64,000 nucleotides of DNA from Leptothoe spongobia TAU-MAC 1115 (GTDB lineage Bacteria > Cyanobacteriota > Cyanobacteriia > Phormidesmidales > Phormidesmidaceae), in the NCBI RefSeq assembly GCF_018739885.1, contig NZ_JADOES010000009.1:62001-126000 (forward strand). Direction: 5' to 3'. Below are positions 33,451 to 41,838 of the stretch, in pieces. The notes under the pieces were generated by a model, which searched no databases, was not told the DNA's origin, and saw only the letters and a program-made list of their open reading frames with translations. A program made the position numbers and the translations under genes. The number at the start of each line of letters is the position of its first letter. The first letter of the stretch is position 1.

Positions 33451-34088
33451 GAACCACCTCCCAAAAATTCCTTCTGGAGATCTGGGGTAGGTGCCGTTTC
33501 CAGTGACGTGGCCACGACCCGATCGGGTACTTCCTGAACAGGCAGCATTGAGGGAGCCCCCATGTTCTGACGCAAGAATCCCGTGGATATGGTGCGATGA
33601 TCATGATAGTTATGACAACCAGCAGTCCAACATCCATCAGCCGCAAATCCTTCATGACTCTTGAGCTGCGTAAGAGTTAACTCCTCATGGCACGCCATAC
33701 ATAAATCTGGCTGTAGATTTACACCCCGATCGAACATATGCACATGTTCGTTATGACAGGCGGTGCAGGTGAGAACATCAACTCTTTCACGATACTCCGC
33801 CCAACGCGGATCGCGAAACTTTTTAGTGCCATGCACATCGTCAACCAACTCGGCTTGATGACAGCGGGTACAGTTCTCATTGCTAACCGGCTTAAATCCT
33901 TCATGACAAGAGGCACATGAAGCTTCAAATACATGGTGTCCCTCAGAGGTTTCACCGGGCAAAAAGACCTGCTTTTGATCCAGGGCAAAGGCTGCCGACA
34001 CCCACATCAACAAGAGAACAAGCGCTAAGACAATGCCTGTCCTTAGCGACAATAATCTACCCAGTCGTTGCTTGAAAGAGCGTGCCAT
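33447..34088 (-). CDS. Pentahaem c-type cytochrome with one CX4CH site
   Basis: 213 residues from ATG 34088, which has AAGGA just upstream (a TTG at 34103 is less likely). An N-terminal helix (TGIVLALVLLLMWVSAAFA) is followed by CASCH, CTRCH, CTACH and CMACH, plus CWTAGCH, a four-residue spacing as in some cytochromes c3. The many His-rich turns (CHNEHVHMF, CHNYHDH) provide axial ligands. Its stop overlaps the hexahaem gene start by four bases, and it begins 21 bases after the double globin. The three proteins are therefore made together. Confidence 0.85.
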   Translation of the reverse strand: MARSFKQRLGRLLSLRTGIVLALVLLLMWVSAAFALDQKQVFLPGETSEGHHVFEASCASCHEGFKPVSNENCTRCHQAELVDDVHGTKKFRDPRWAEYRERVDVLTCTACHNEHVHMFDRGVNLQPDLCMACHEELTLTQLKSHEGFAADGCWTAGCHNYHDHRTISTGFLRQNMGAPSMLPVQEVPDRVVATSLETAPTPDLQKEFLGGGS

Positions 34089-34109
34089 CTGATCCTTAAG
34101 CAACCATCA

Positions 34110-35117
34110 CTAAAGCAAAATCATCATGAGTACAACAAGCACCGCTGCACCGCCACCAATGATGCCAGCTGTTGCTCCTGTCCCAATACCTTCAGGCGGT
34201 TCAACAATCGTAGGCGCTGTTTCAAGCTGAATATCTTGCTGATCATACTCAGCTCCCTCAAGCATCAGCTCAGTGATTGCTCCATAGGCGTCAACCCAAG
34301 CCTGTTTGACATCAGCAGTCCAAGCAGACCCAGCATATTGTTCAAGTGTTTTGAGCAAACTATTACCCACCAATGGGTAGTGGGCAGGTAGCGCTCCATA
34401 CTTAACGTGACGAGCCCCCAGACCTTTTAAAGCCTTAGTCAAAACATCAGGCTTACGTAGGTTATCCACCACCATCACAAGACCGCCCTTCAGCATAGTC
34501 TTTTGCTTAGCCATATCGGTGTGCTCAAACAGAGGCTTGGCATCGGGATAATCTGTAAACAGATTGTCGTAAAAGGTGGATACTAGAGCGTCAGCCTGGG
34601 GAGCCACGAGCGCAAAGCTTTGCTCCAGCAATTCGACATTCAGTCCACTCTCTTCAGGAGGTGCAGCGTTAGTAGGAGCAGGTGTTTCTTCAAGCGCAAC
34701 TTCTTCTGGAGTATAGTCAGCGCCTTCAAGCATCAGCTCAGTGATTATGCCGTAGGCACCAGCCCAAGATTCCTTGAGTTCAAAGGTCCAAGCATCACCT
34801 GCATACTGTTCCAGGGTCTTGAGCAAACTGTTGCCTACGAGGGGATAATGCTCTGGCAAGGCACCATATTTGACATGACGGGCTCCCAATCCTTTAAGCG
34901 CATCACTCAGCACGTCCGGCTTCCTAAGGTTCTGAATCACCATGACTAGAGCGCCTTTCAGCATCTGCTTCTGTTTGGTCATATTTGAATGCTCAAACAG
35001 GGGCTTAGCCGCCGGATAATCTGTGAATAGATTGTTGTAAAAGCTATCAACAAACTCGTCAGCCTTGGGCTTAACGAGTTCGAAACTTTGCTCTAACAAC
35101 TCAACATTTAAGGACAT
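34110..35117 (-). CDS. Membrane-anchored protein with two tandem globin domains
   Basis: 335 residues from ATG 35117 (a GTG at 35132 is possible). Two very similar single-domain (flavohaemoglobin-class) globins, about 1-135 and 160-290, each show SFY or TFY (B10 Tyr), a distal Gln in KQK, and the proximal His in LGARHVKYGALP, then HYPLVGNSLLKTLEQYAG. A short acidic linker (EETPAPTNAAPPEE) joins them. The C-terminus is a single membrane helix (GIIGGGAAVLVVLMMILL). Tyr/Gln/His pockets in this class bind O2 and detoxify or sense NO. It is the first gene of the cytochrome operon, so haem-iron re-reduction by those cytochromes is a plausible inference. No signal peptide precedes it; the topology is uncertain. 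Confidence 0.88.
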   Translation of the reverse strand: MSLNVELLEQSFELVKPKADEFVDSFYNNLFTDYPAAKPLFEHSNMTKQKQMLKGALVMVIQNLRKPDVLSDALKGLGARHVKYGALPEHYPLVGNSLLKTLEQYAGDAWTFELKESWAGAYGIITELMLEGADYTPEEVALEETPAPTNAAPPEESGLNVELLEQSFALVAPQADALVSTFYDNLFTDYPDAKPLFEHTDMAKQKTMLKGGLVMVVDNLRKPDVLTKALKGLGARHVKYGALPAHYPLVGNSLLKTLEQYAGSAWTADVKQAWVDAYGAITELMLEGAEYDQQDIQLETAPTIVEPPEGIGTGATAGIIGGGAAVLVVLMMILL

Positions 35118-35811
35118 GCCTACTAGTCTCACTCCAACAAGTTTTTGGCCACAAGCTTTGTTTCAAGAAACCCCAAAATCGTCTTAGGAAGGGAAAACGC
35201 CTAAGTATAGCGAGACACCGCAACAAATAACGAAAATTTGATGGTTCAAAATTACATCCACCACAATTGCTCCAGACAATTGAGGATGTCAACAACAAAT
35301 CAGGGCATATAAAACCGAACTATCAGTAGTGATAAGTCTCACTTATGAGGGATCGGGAACTACCCATGACAAGTATTAAGGTATTGCGATCGCAACTATT
35401 TTTTTGTGGCGCCAGATACCAAAACAACAATTTTATTCACTTGCCGCATTTAACAATTGCAATAAATGAATCGATCTTATTGCTAATAAATAAAATTCCG
35501 CTCCCAAGAATTCAGCCATTATCAATAGACCCCAAATCTATTGGTACATAGGCTATTAGGCTTTTGATCGACTGGCTAATAGCGCCGGTTTGTATCTTAA
35601 AACATCAGGAAAATAATGACTGAATTGCACTTATTGCGGTACTTGGATTCGCTTTTTGCATAATTCTAAGGTGCTAAATCATAAATACAGATTTTCTGTA
35701 CCCATGTATACAAACAAGACCTGAGTTCACAGTAAAGATAAACAGATATTGTCGGCTGACTGGCATTGTTATTCACCACTGTGCGGCTGCCACTTCAACA
35801 ACTCCTTGCTT
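35118..35811. promoter_or_regulatory. Divergent regulatory region of the globin/cytochrome and ResB/CcsA operons
   Basis: About 690 bases separate the starts of the two divergent units. No protein gene is convincing here. The region is AT-rich between 35390 and 35720, with one HIP1-like TTGCGATCGCAAC near 35385. No FNR-type TTGAT-N4-ATCAA site is seen. Confidence 0.4.
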
Positions 35812-37611
35812 ATGACTTCTGCAGTGATCCAATTTATCGGCTCCATTCGGCTGGCGGTTCCTCTCCTGATAGTCATCGGTTCAATCTTGATAGGAGCCAC
35901 ATTTTACGAAGCAGAAGTTGGATCGTCAGTTGTCCAGCAAGAGATTTACAAGAGTCCCTGGTTTGGGGCTTTAATGTTTTTTCTAGCCGTGAATCTTAGT
36001 GTCTCCACATTGCTACGCTATCCCTGGAAAGGTGCTCGCAAAGTCGGATTTGCCATCGCTCACTGGGGCTTAGTCGTGATCATTGCGGGGTCAGCAGCTG
36101 TTATTCACCTCAGCGTGGAAGGCATGCTGTTAGCCCGCACTGACGGTGGTCCCGTTAGCACGTTGCGGGTGGAAGGGGATTTTTTAGAAATTGCGACATC
36201 AGACCAGGTCATTGAACAGGCCTCTCTATTCATTAAAGATGATGGAACTGTTGTACCTAATCAGTTAGGTCAGTTATCCCTTTTGGGTTATACCAACCAT
36301 GCTATCAAGACCGTCCATTTTACAGAAGGTGCTACGGTTCCTAACTCTGCCGTCAAGCTTTCCTTGCATAGTGACCGCATGGGTCAAACCTTGGAACGCT
36401 GGTTAGCCATTGCCCCAAGGTCCTACAGCAGTATGGATATCGGCCCTGCCGAGTTGCAAATTCAAAAGGTGCACTCTGACCAAGAGCTGCAGCAAGCCTT
36501 AACTATTCCTTCCCAAGAGGCAAGTGCGCCATGGGGGACATTAAACTTTTCCCTAGCCAATAAAACACAAGTTATAGATGTTAAATCTGGTTTAAATCAG
36601 CCTGTTGTCATAGAAGACATTGAGTGCATTATCAAGGATTTTTGGCCTGATTTTCGTTTAGATGGCAATGGTAAACCTGAGACAGTGACCCAACAGTTGC
36701 GCAACCCGGCCTTACAGCTAGAGTTATCCATGGGTGATGTCAGTGAGCGTTGGTTTATCTTTGGTAATCCAGAATTCGAACCAATTCGTACTCAGATATC
36801 TGGTGATAGGCCCCTGGATATCAAGTTTAGCTACACGATTTCTGCCAATACTCAGCCAGACGCATTCTTTAGAGTCTTAGTAGATCCTGAGGATAATCTT
36901 TACTATGTCGCTAAATCGTCCAAAGGAGTTAAGACGGGGTCGCTAGCTTTAGGGACAGCCGTCACACCAGGCTGGGCAGATTTTTCCATCACGCTGGATG
37001 AGTATATTCCCCAGGCACGGGTGGAGCGCGATGTTGTTCCCCTCCCGGATGGAGCTGAGGGCGGCGAGCCTGCCCTGCAGGTGGCAACGGCAGATGGAGA
37101 AATGGCATGGGTGCCCTGGGGAGAGCCGACTACTATTGAGACAACAACGGGCGACTGGTATATAGCCTTTAGCCCAAAACTGATGCAATTGCCCTTTGCC
37201 CTTAAGCTTAATGACTTTATCGTCGAACGTAACGAAGGTAGTGAGTCTGTCGCTATGTGGACGAGCTTGGTAACCCTGATGGAGCCGATGACAGGAGAAC
37301 TGTCAGAGCGTCGAGTCTGGATGAATCATCCAACTTGGTTCAAGGGCTGGAAAATTGCTCAGGCTTCTTGGAATCCAGGGGATTTAGCGCAGTCCACCCT
37401 GCAGGTTAAACGCGAACCCTGGTGGGTCACCGGTCTCACGTGGTTAGGATCGCTCATGGTCACTATCGGTGTCGCCACCATGTTTTACGGTCGAGCAGTT
37501 GCTAAAAAGCTTAAGTTTATGGGTGAGATCTTAGGTCCTAGCGAACGAGAGGAGAATCTGGAGGAGACGGTGACAGCGATTCCTATTTTGAGCTTTTTCT
37601 CTAGTCGTTAG
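35812..37611 (+). CDS. ccs1: ResB/Ccs1-type cytochrome c assembly protein
   Basis: 599 residues from ATG 35812; a TTG at 35749 is less likely. Membrane helices at the N-terminus (SIRLAVPLLIVIGSILIGATFYE, WFGALMFFLAVNLSVSTLLRYPW, VGFAIAHWGLVVIIAGSAAVIHLSVEG) are followed by a long outward domain and a last helix (VTGLTWLGSLMVTIGVATMFYG). The layout and FAIAHWGL fit ResB. It is longer than the usual plastid-type Ccs1, and the pairing with an NrfI-like CcsA at 37701 suggests a second, dedicated system II. It carries haem and apocytochrome to the ligation site with CcsA. Confidence 0.88.
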   Translation: MTSAVIQFIGSIRLAVPLLIVIGSILIGATFYEAEVGSSVVQQEIYKSPWFGALMFFLAVNLSVSTLLRYPWKGARKVGFAIAHWGLVVIIAGSAAVIHLSVEGMLLARTDGGPVSTLRVEGDFLEIATSDQVIEQASLFIKDDGTVVPNQLGQLSLLGYTNHAIKTVHFTEGATVPNSAVKLSLHSDRMGQTLERWLAIAPRSYSSMDIGPAELQIQKVHSDQELQQALTIPSQEASAPWGTLNFSLANKTQVIDVKSGLNQPVVIEDIECIIKDFWPDFRLDGNGKPETVTQQLRNPALQLELSMGDVSERWFIFGNPEFEPIRTQISGDRPLDIKFSYTISANTQPDAFFRVLVDPEDNLYYVAKSSKGVKTGSLALGTAVTPGWADFSITLDEYIPQARVERDVVPLPDGAEGGEPALQVATADGEMAWVPWGEPTTIETTTGDWYIAFSPKLMQLPFALKLNDFIVERNEGSESVAMWTSLVTLMEPMTGELSERRVWMNHPTWFKGWKIAQASWNPGDLAQSTLQVKREPWWVTGLTWLGSLMVTIGVATMFYGRAVAKKLKFMGEILGPSEREENLEETVTAIPILSFFSSR

Positions 37612-37700
37612 AGAAAATCTTCTAATTTTTGACTTGAATTTTGACTTGAGGGAGTTCGGCCTCTCTATTAATTACTATTCACTGCAGCCAAATCACGCCA

Positions 37701-39416
37701 ATGAAAGTTCTCAAGTTTGCGATTGGGTTATGTCTAGGGTTATTGCTAATTGCGATGCCCATCGGCCAATTCCAGCCGTCTGCGCTGGATAGTTTGGAGA
37801 CCATGACAGTGCAGCAGGGGGGGCGGAAAAAGCCCTTGGATACGGTTGCCCAGGAAACGGTTGCCAAAATTTATGGGGGAACAACTTATAAACACGATGG
37901 CATTGAGGAAAGTTCTCTGGAGACATTTTTGTCCCTATGGCTCAACAATCGTAATTGGAATGAGGAACCCTTTGTCCTGGTCAGCTATCGCCCCCTCAAA
38001 GAGTTGGCTGGCTTAGACCTGGAGCAAAAGCATTTCTCCTTTGAGACGTTGATGAAAAATCAACCTCTGGGAGATATCGTGCGCTTGGCCCATCGCAAGC
38101 AAATGGATGACGAGGATTTGACACGGGATGAACGGGAGGCCCTGACCATTGAGGACCGGCTGCAGCTGATGCTAAGTATGGTGAATGATAATGCGATCGC
38201 AATAGTCCCCCACCCTAATGACATCAAAGGCAAATGGGTTGGCATTACCGAAGCCCAGACTCTTTATGGTGCAGAGTCAGTCGCCCCATTGCTAGCCAGC
38301 TTTACCATTATCAAGCAGACCATCCTGTCAGGGACGGACCACCTGCCCATGCTGGCCCCCCTAGCCACATCGCTCAAAGCAGGCTTAGCCAGTCTTAGCC
38401 CAGATATCTACCCGACAGGGGGTGTCATGCACCGCGAGGTATTTTTTAACCACTTTCATCCTTTTGCCAAAGCATGGCAACTCTATGCCATTGCTTTTGT
38501 GCTCATGCTGATAGCCCTATGGGTGCAGCCCTTTAATCTTTATTGGACGGCCATTGGTACATTTGTTGCGGGTGTCGCGGTACAAGGCTATGGCTTTTGG
38601 CTACGGATGCAGATAGCTGGTCGTCCCCCCGTTACCAATATGTACGAGTCCGTCGTCTGGGTTGGCTTTGGGATTGCCGCCATCGCCCTTATGTTTGAGC
38701 TGAGCCAGCGATCGAAGTATTACTTACTGGCAGCCGCACCACTGTCTGTGGTGTGTTTGATTTTGGCCGATAGCCTACCGGCAGTGTTGGACCCCAGCAT
38801 TTCACCCCTGGTCCCTGTACTCCGGGATAACTTCTGGCTTAGTATTCATGTCCCCACGATTGCCCTGAGCTATGCTAGCTTTGCCCTAGCCTTGGGATTG
38901 GGCCATGTGGCCTTGGGTAGTTATTTGTTTACCCCCAATGCTCAGGCACGCATCAAACTCCTGTCTCAACTCAATTACCGAGTCCTCCAGGTGGGCATAT
39001 TGCTACTGACCGCAGGCATTATTCTTGGGGGGATTTGGGCTCACTTTTCCTGGGGGCGTTTTTGGGGTTGGGATCCTAAAGAAACCTGGGCATTAATCGC
39101 GCTGCTATGTTACCTGGTGCCTCTCCATGGTCGCTTGGTGGGCTGGATCGGTAACTTTGGCATTAGTGTGGCCAGTGTCGTAGCGTTCAACGCGGTGCTG
39201 ATGGCTTGGTACGGGGTGAATTTCGTCCTGGGTACCGGATTACACAGCTATGGTTTTGGCACTGGAGGATCCGAGATGATGATTGCCAGTGTTGTCGGTC
39301 TGGATTTGTTGTTTGTATTGCTCGCGGTCATGCGTCACCGGGGTTGGTTAGATCGGTTATTGATAGCTGAGACAGATTCTAGCCCGGTCGTTAGCTCCCA
39401 TACGTCTGGTCATTAA
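37701..39416 (+). CDS. ccsA: CcsA-type haem ligase, NrfI-like long form
   Basis: 571 residues. The first ~250 residues are an outward domain beginning with LETMTVQQGGRKKPLDTVAQET, a motif I know from NrfI/CcsBA proteins that mature nitrite reductases and other multihaem cytochromes. At least seven helices follow, with the haem-binding WWD-type motif FSWGRFWGWDPKETWALI at about residue 450 and conserved histidines (DNFWLSIHVPTIALSYASF, LHGRLVGWIG, TGLHSYGF). Ordinary cyanobacterial CcsA (Ycf5) is about 320-350 residues and lacks this front domain. Together with ResB it attaches haem to CXXCH. It is 89 bases after ResB. Confidence 0.9.
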   Translation: MKVLKFAIGLCLGLLLIAMPIGQFQPSALDSLETMTVQQGGRKKPLDTVAQETVAKIYGGTTYKHDGIEESSLETFLSLWLNNRNWNEEPFVLVSYRPLKELAGLDLEQKHFSFETLMKNQPLGDIVRLAHRKQMDDEDLTRDEREALTIEDRLQLMLSMVNDNAIAIVPHPNDIKGKWVGITEAQTLYGAESVAPLLASFTIIKQTILSGTDHLPMLAPLATSLKAGLASLSPDIYPTGGVMHREVFFNHFHPFAKAWQLYAIAFVLMLIALWVQPFNLYWTAIGTFVAGVAVQGYGFWLRMQIAGRPPVTNMYESVVWVGFGIAAIALMFELSQRSKYYLLAAAPLSVVCLILADSLPAVLDPSISPLVPVLRDNFWLSIHVPTIALSYASFALALGLGHVALGSYLFTPNAQARIKLLSQLNYRVLQVGILLLTAGIILGGIWAHFSWGRFWGWDPKETWALIALLCYLVPLHGRLVGWIGNFGISVASVVAFNAVLMAWYGVNFVLGTGLHSYGFGTGGSEMMIASVVGLDLLFVLLAVMRHRGWLDRLLIAETDSSPVVSSHTSGH

Positions 39417-39494
39417 TTATGATGTGAGTTGATTTGAATATCGACTATTCCTCATATTCAGCACTGATACAACAGAGAGAGAGGATTTTTTGCC

Positions 39495-39968
39495 ATGAAA
39501 CGTCGCGAATTTGGAAATCTAGTAGGGCTGGGGTTAATTGCCACGTCGTTGCCGGTTGCGATCGCAGCCTGTAAATCCGAAGACACCATATCCGATACCC
39601 CTGCTGATAGCACCCCAGAAGTTCCAGCAGTAAAAATCGATGAAACCCCTAGAGCAGATGGATTTGCCGCTCTAGGTACCGTTACCGACCTGGATACAAA
39701 AGGTTATCTTGGCAAGAAAGGCTTTATCGCAGGTCCCGTCATTGTCATTCGCGACCCAGACAACGCCGACGGTGTGATCGCCCTCAACTCCATGTGCACC
39801 CACCAAGGCTGTGGTGTCGAATGGAAAGATAACGCCTTTGCCTGCCCCTGCCATGGATCAAAATTCAATATCGACGGTAGTGTTGCCAACGGCCCCGCCA
39901 CCGAACCCTTAGCCCCCTATGAAGCCATGATCGACGGTGATTTAGTCCTGGTCAAAGCCATATCCTAA
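39495..39968 (+). CDS. Rieske [2Fe-2S] protein, exported
   Basis: 157 residues. A twin-Arg-less basic start MKRREFGNLVGLGLIATSLPVAIAAC resembles a signal sequence with a lipobox-like AAC. Both Rieske boxes are present: CTHQGCGVEW and CPCHGSKFNIDG. It is shorter than PetC of the b6f complex and lacks its membrane helix pattern, so it is a separate electron-transfer Rieske. It follows the CcsA gene by 78 bases on the same strand and probably belongs to the same redox module. Its electron partner is not known. Confidence 0.88.
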   Translation: MKRREFGNLVGLGLIATSLPVAIAACKSEDTISDTPADSTPEVPAVKIDETPRADGFAALGTVTDLDTKGYLGKKGFIAGPVIVIRDPDNADGVIALNSMCTHQGCGVEWKDNAFACPCHGSKFNIDGSVANGPATEPLAPYEAMIDGDLVLVKAIS

Positions 39969-39980
39969 TTAACCACTTCT

Positions 39981-40039
39981 AGGGGCACTCCCTTGTGGAT
40001 GCCCTTCGATACCGGGTGCTATCAGCCAGGATTTCGTAT
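39981..40039 (+). repeat. Dispersed 59-bp repeat, copy 1
   Basis: The sequence beginning AGGGGCACTCCCTTGTGGAT and ending GGATTTCGTAT occurs again, inverted, at 52085-52143, with 57 of 59 positions equal. GGGCACTCCCTTGTGGATGCCC inside it can form a hairpin. It sits in the gap after the Rieske gene and could act as its terminator. Confidence 0.9.
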
Positions 40040-40140
40040 CAAACCTGTCAGTCACGAAAATCTTGGCAGCAGCATCCCATTTCCCGCAGCCTAAGCCCGG
40101 TATTTAGTAATATGGGCCTGACTTGGTTGGGGGTATCACT

Positions 40141-41832
40141 GTGAAGACTATCGTTCATTGGCTTGATCAGTACGGCCTACGTTCCACACCCAGAAATCAA
40201 CGCATCTGGTTGACAGCCAGCCTGATAATCGCCATGCTCTACGGCATTCTATTTTGGCGGCTGGCATTTGAACATCCCTACTCGATCCAGGACGATGCTC
40301 GGCAACATGTATTTTGGATGTGGCGATATGTGGACCCAAGTCTGTTTCCCAATGACATTATTGCCGACTATTTTCAGTCTGTAGCCCCCGTGGGATATAA
40401 AGTCCTATATCGCCTAGGGGCGATATTAGGCATCCATCCGCTGATATTCCATAAGCTGTTACCCCCCATTATCGGCTTGGCGGGCACCGTCTATACTTTC
40501 TACCTGGCTTTAGCCATTATTCCAGTTCCCCTAGTCGCTTTTATTAATACCCTAATTCTCAACCAGTCCCTATGGATGTGGGATGAGCTGGCCTCTGGCA
40601 CACCAAAAGCCTTTAGTGTGTTGCTAATTTTGGCATTGTTGTTCTATATCTCGGAGAGAAAACTTTGGGGATGCGTAGTTGTTATTGGACTACAGGGCCT
40701 ATTTTATCCACATCTGGTGTTCATTTCAGTCTTGTTATTAGCACTACGAACAGTATGGCCACACAGCGATAGACGAAGCAGTTTGAGATTTTTGATCATT
40801 GGCTCCATAGTTGCGACATTGGTCCTTTTACCCTACGTACTCACCACATCGCCCTATGGCCCCGTAGTTACCTTGGAACAAGCCAAAACCATGGCCGAAT
40901 TTCAACCCGGCGGACGCAATGCTTTTTTCTATGATGCTTGGTCTAGATATTGGCTATTTTCAGGACGCAGTGGGTTATTGCCCCCCAGTGTTCCCACCAC
41001 CATTTGTCTGTCCCTCTTCTTCCCCCTAATACTATGGCTAAAACTACCACTGCTTAAAAAGGTCACTCGCCATGGTGCATTGATTACGCAACTGGGATTG
41101 GCCTCAATCATCCTGTTTTTTCTATCCCATAGCGTCCTGTTCCGGCTGCATTTACCCAGTCGATATAGTCGTCATTCCTTAAAAGTAATTGTGGCTTTAG
41201 CCGCCGCTATGGTGATCGTTACATTGCTAGACGCGGGACTACGACGATTGTCTCGTCAACCACAACAGCTATGGCGTCAAACCATTGCCCTAGCAATGGT
41301 AGCAGGAACCACTTTGATTACTGTCGGCTATCCTTTATTACTCGATAGCTTTCTGAATTCGGTATATATCGACTCAGATCGCACAGCACTTTACGAATAT
41401 ATCCAGGAACAACCTAAAGACATTCGGATTGCCTCCCTAGCCCATGAATCTGAAAACATTCCTGCGTTTACAGGGCGTTCTGTCATGATCAGCCGTGGCC
41501 ATAGTTTGGCGTATCACCAGGGATATTACAATCAAATTCGGTCACGGATCCTAGATCTGATCACCGCTCAGTACAGTCCTGAGCTATCGGTACTCAAGTC
41601 AATTATTACTGACTATGGCATTGACTTTTGGTTAATTGATGAGCAATCATTCAATCCAGAAGCCATGCCTGGTATGTGGTTACGTCAGTTTGAAACAGCA
41701 TGGACTACCGCCATTAATCAGATGCAGCAACAGCCTTCAGCATTGCAACAACTGACGCCCACCTGCACAGTAGTTAGCGATCAAGGTAAAACGCTGATCG
41801 CAACAGCCTGTGTGCTAGATGCTCAAGAGTAG
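40141..41832 (+). CDS. Polytopic membrane protein, glycosyltransferase-like topology
   Basis: 563 residues from GTG 40141, which has GGGGG about ten bases upstream; a TTG at 40123 has no such site. Roughly ten or more hydrophobic helices are visible (for example LIIAMLYGILFWRLAF, IIGLAGTVYTFYLALAIIPVPLV, GLASIILFFLSHSVLFRL). An early acidic loop, SIQDDARQHVFWMWRYVD, recalls the D-D motif that lipid-linked sugar transferases of the GT-C fold place after the first helix. A ~170-residue outward C-terminal part (DSDRTALYEYIQEQPKD...) follows. The family is not certain; no other cell-envelope genes are adjacent. Confidence 0.55.
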   Translation: MKTIVHWLDQYGLRSTPRNQRIWLTASLIIAMLYGILFWRLAFEHPYSIQDDARQHVFWMWRYVDPSLFPNDIIADYFQSVAPVGYKVLYRLGAILGIHPLIFHKLLPPIIGLAGTVYTFYLALAIIPVPLVAFINTLILNQSLWMWDELASGTPKAFSVLLILALLFYISERKLWGCVVVIGLQGLFYPHLVFISVLLLALRTVWPHSDRRSSLRFLIIGSIVATLVLLPYVLTTSPYGPVVTLEQAKTMAEFQPGGRNAFFYDAWSRYWLFSGRSGLLPPSVPTTICLSLFFPLILWLKLPLLKKVTRHGALITQLGLASIILFFLSHSVLFRLHLPSRYSRHSLKVIVALAAAMVIVTLLDAGLRRLSRQPQQLWRQTIALAMVAGTTLITVGYPLLLDSFLNSVYIDSDRTALYEYIQEQPKDIRIASLAHESENIPAFTGRSVMISRGHSLAYHQGYYNQIRSRILDLITAQYSPELSVLKSIITDYGIDFWLIDEQSFNPEAMPGMWLRQFETAWTTAINQMQQQPSALQQLTPTCTVVSDQGKTLIATACVLDAQE

Positions 41833-41838
41833 GCCCCG

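Noticed and set aside
35345..35551. 68-codon frame in the divergent redox control region
   Set aside because: Short, no clear ribosome-binding site or similarity; the region is better read as regulatory.
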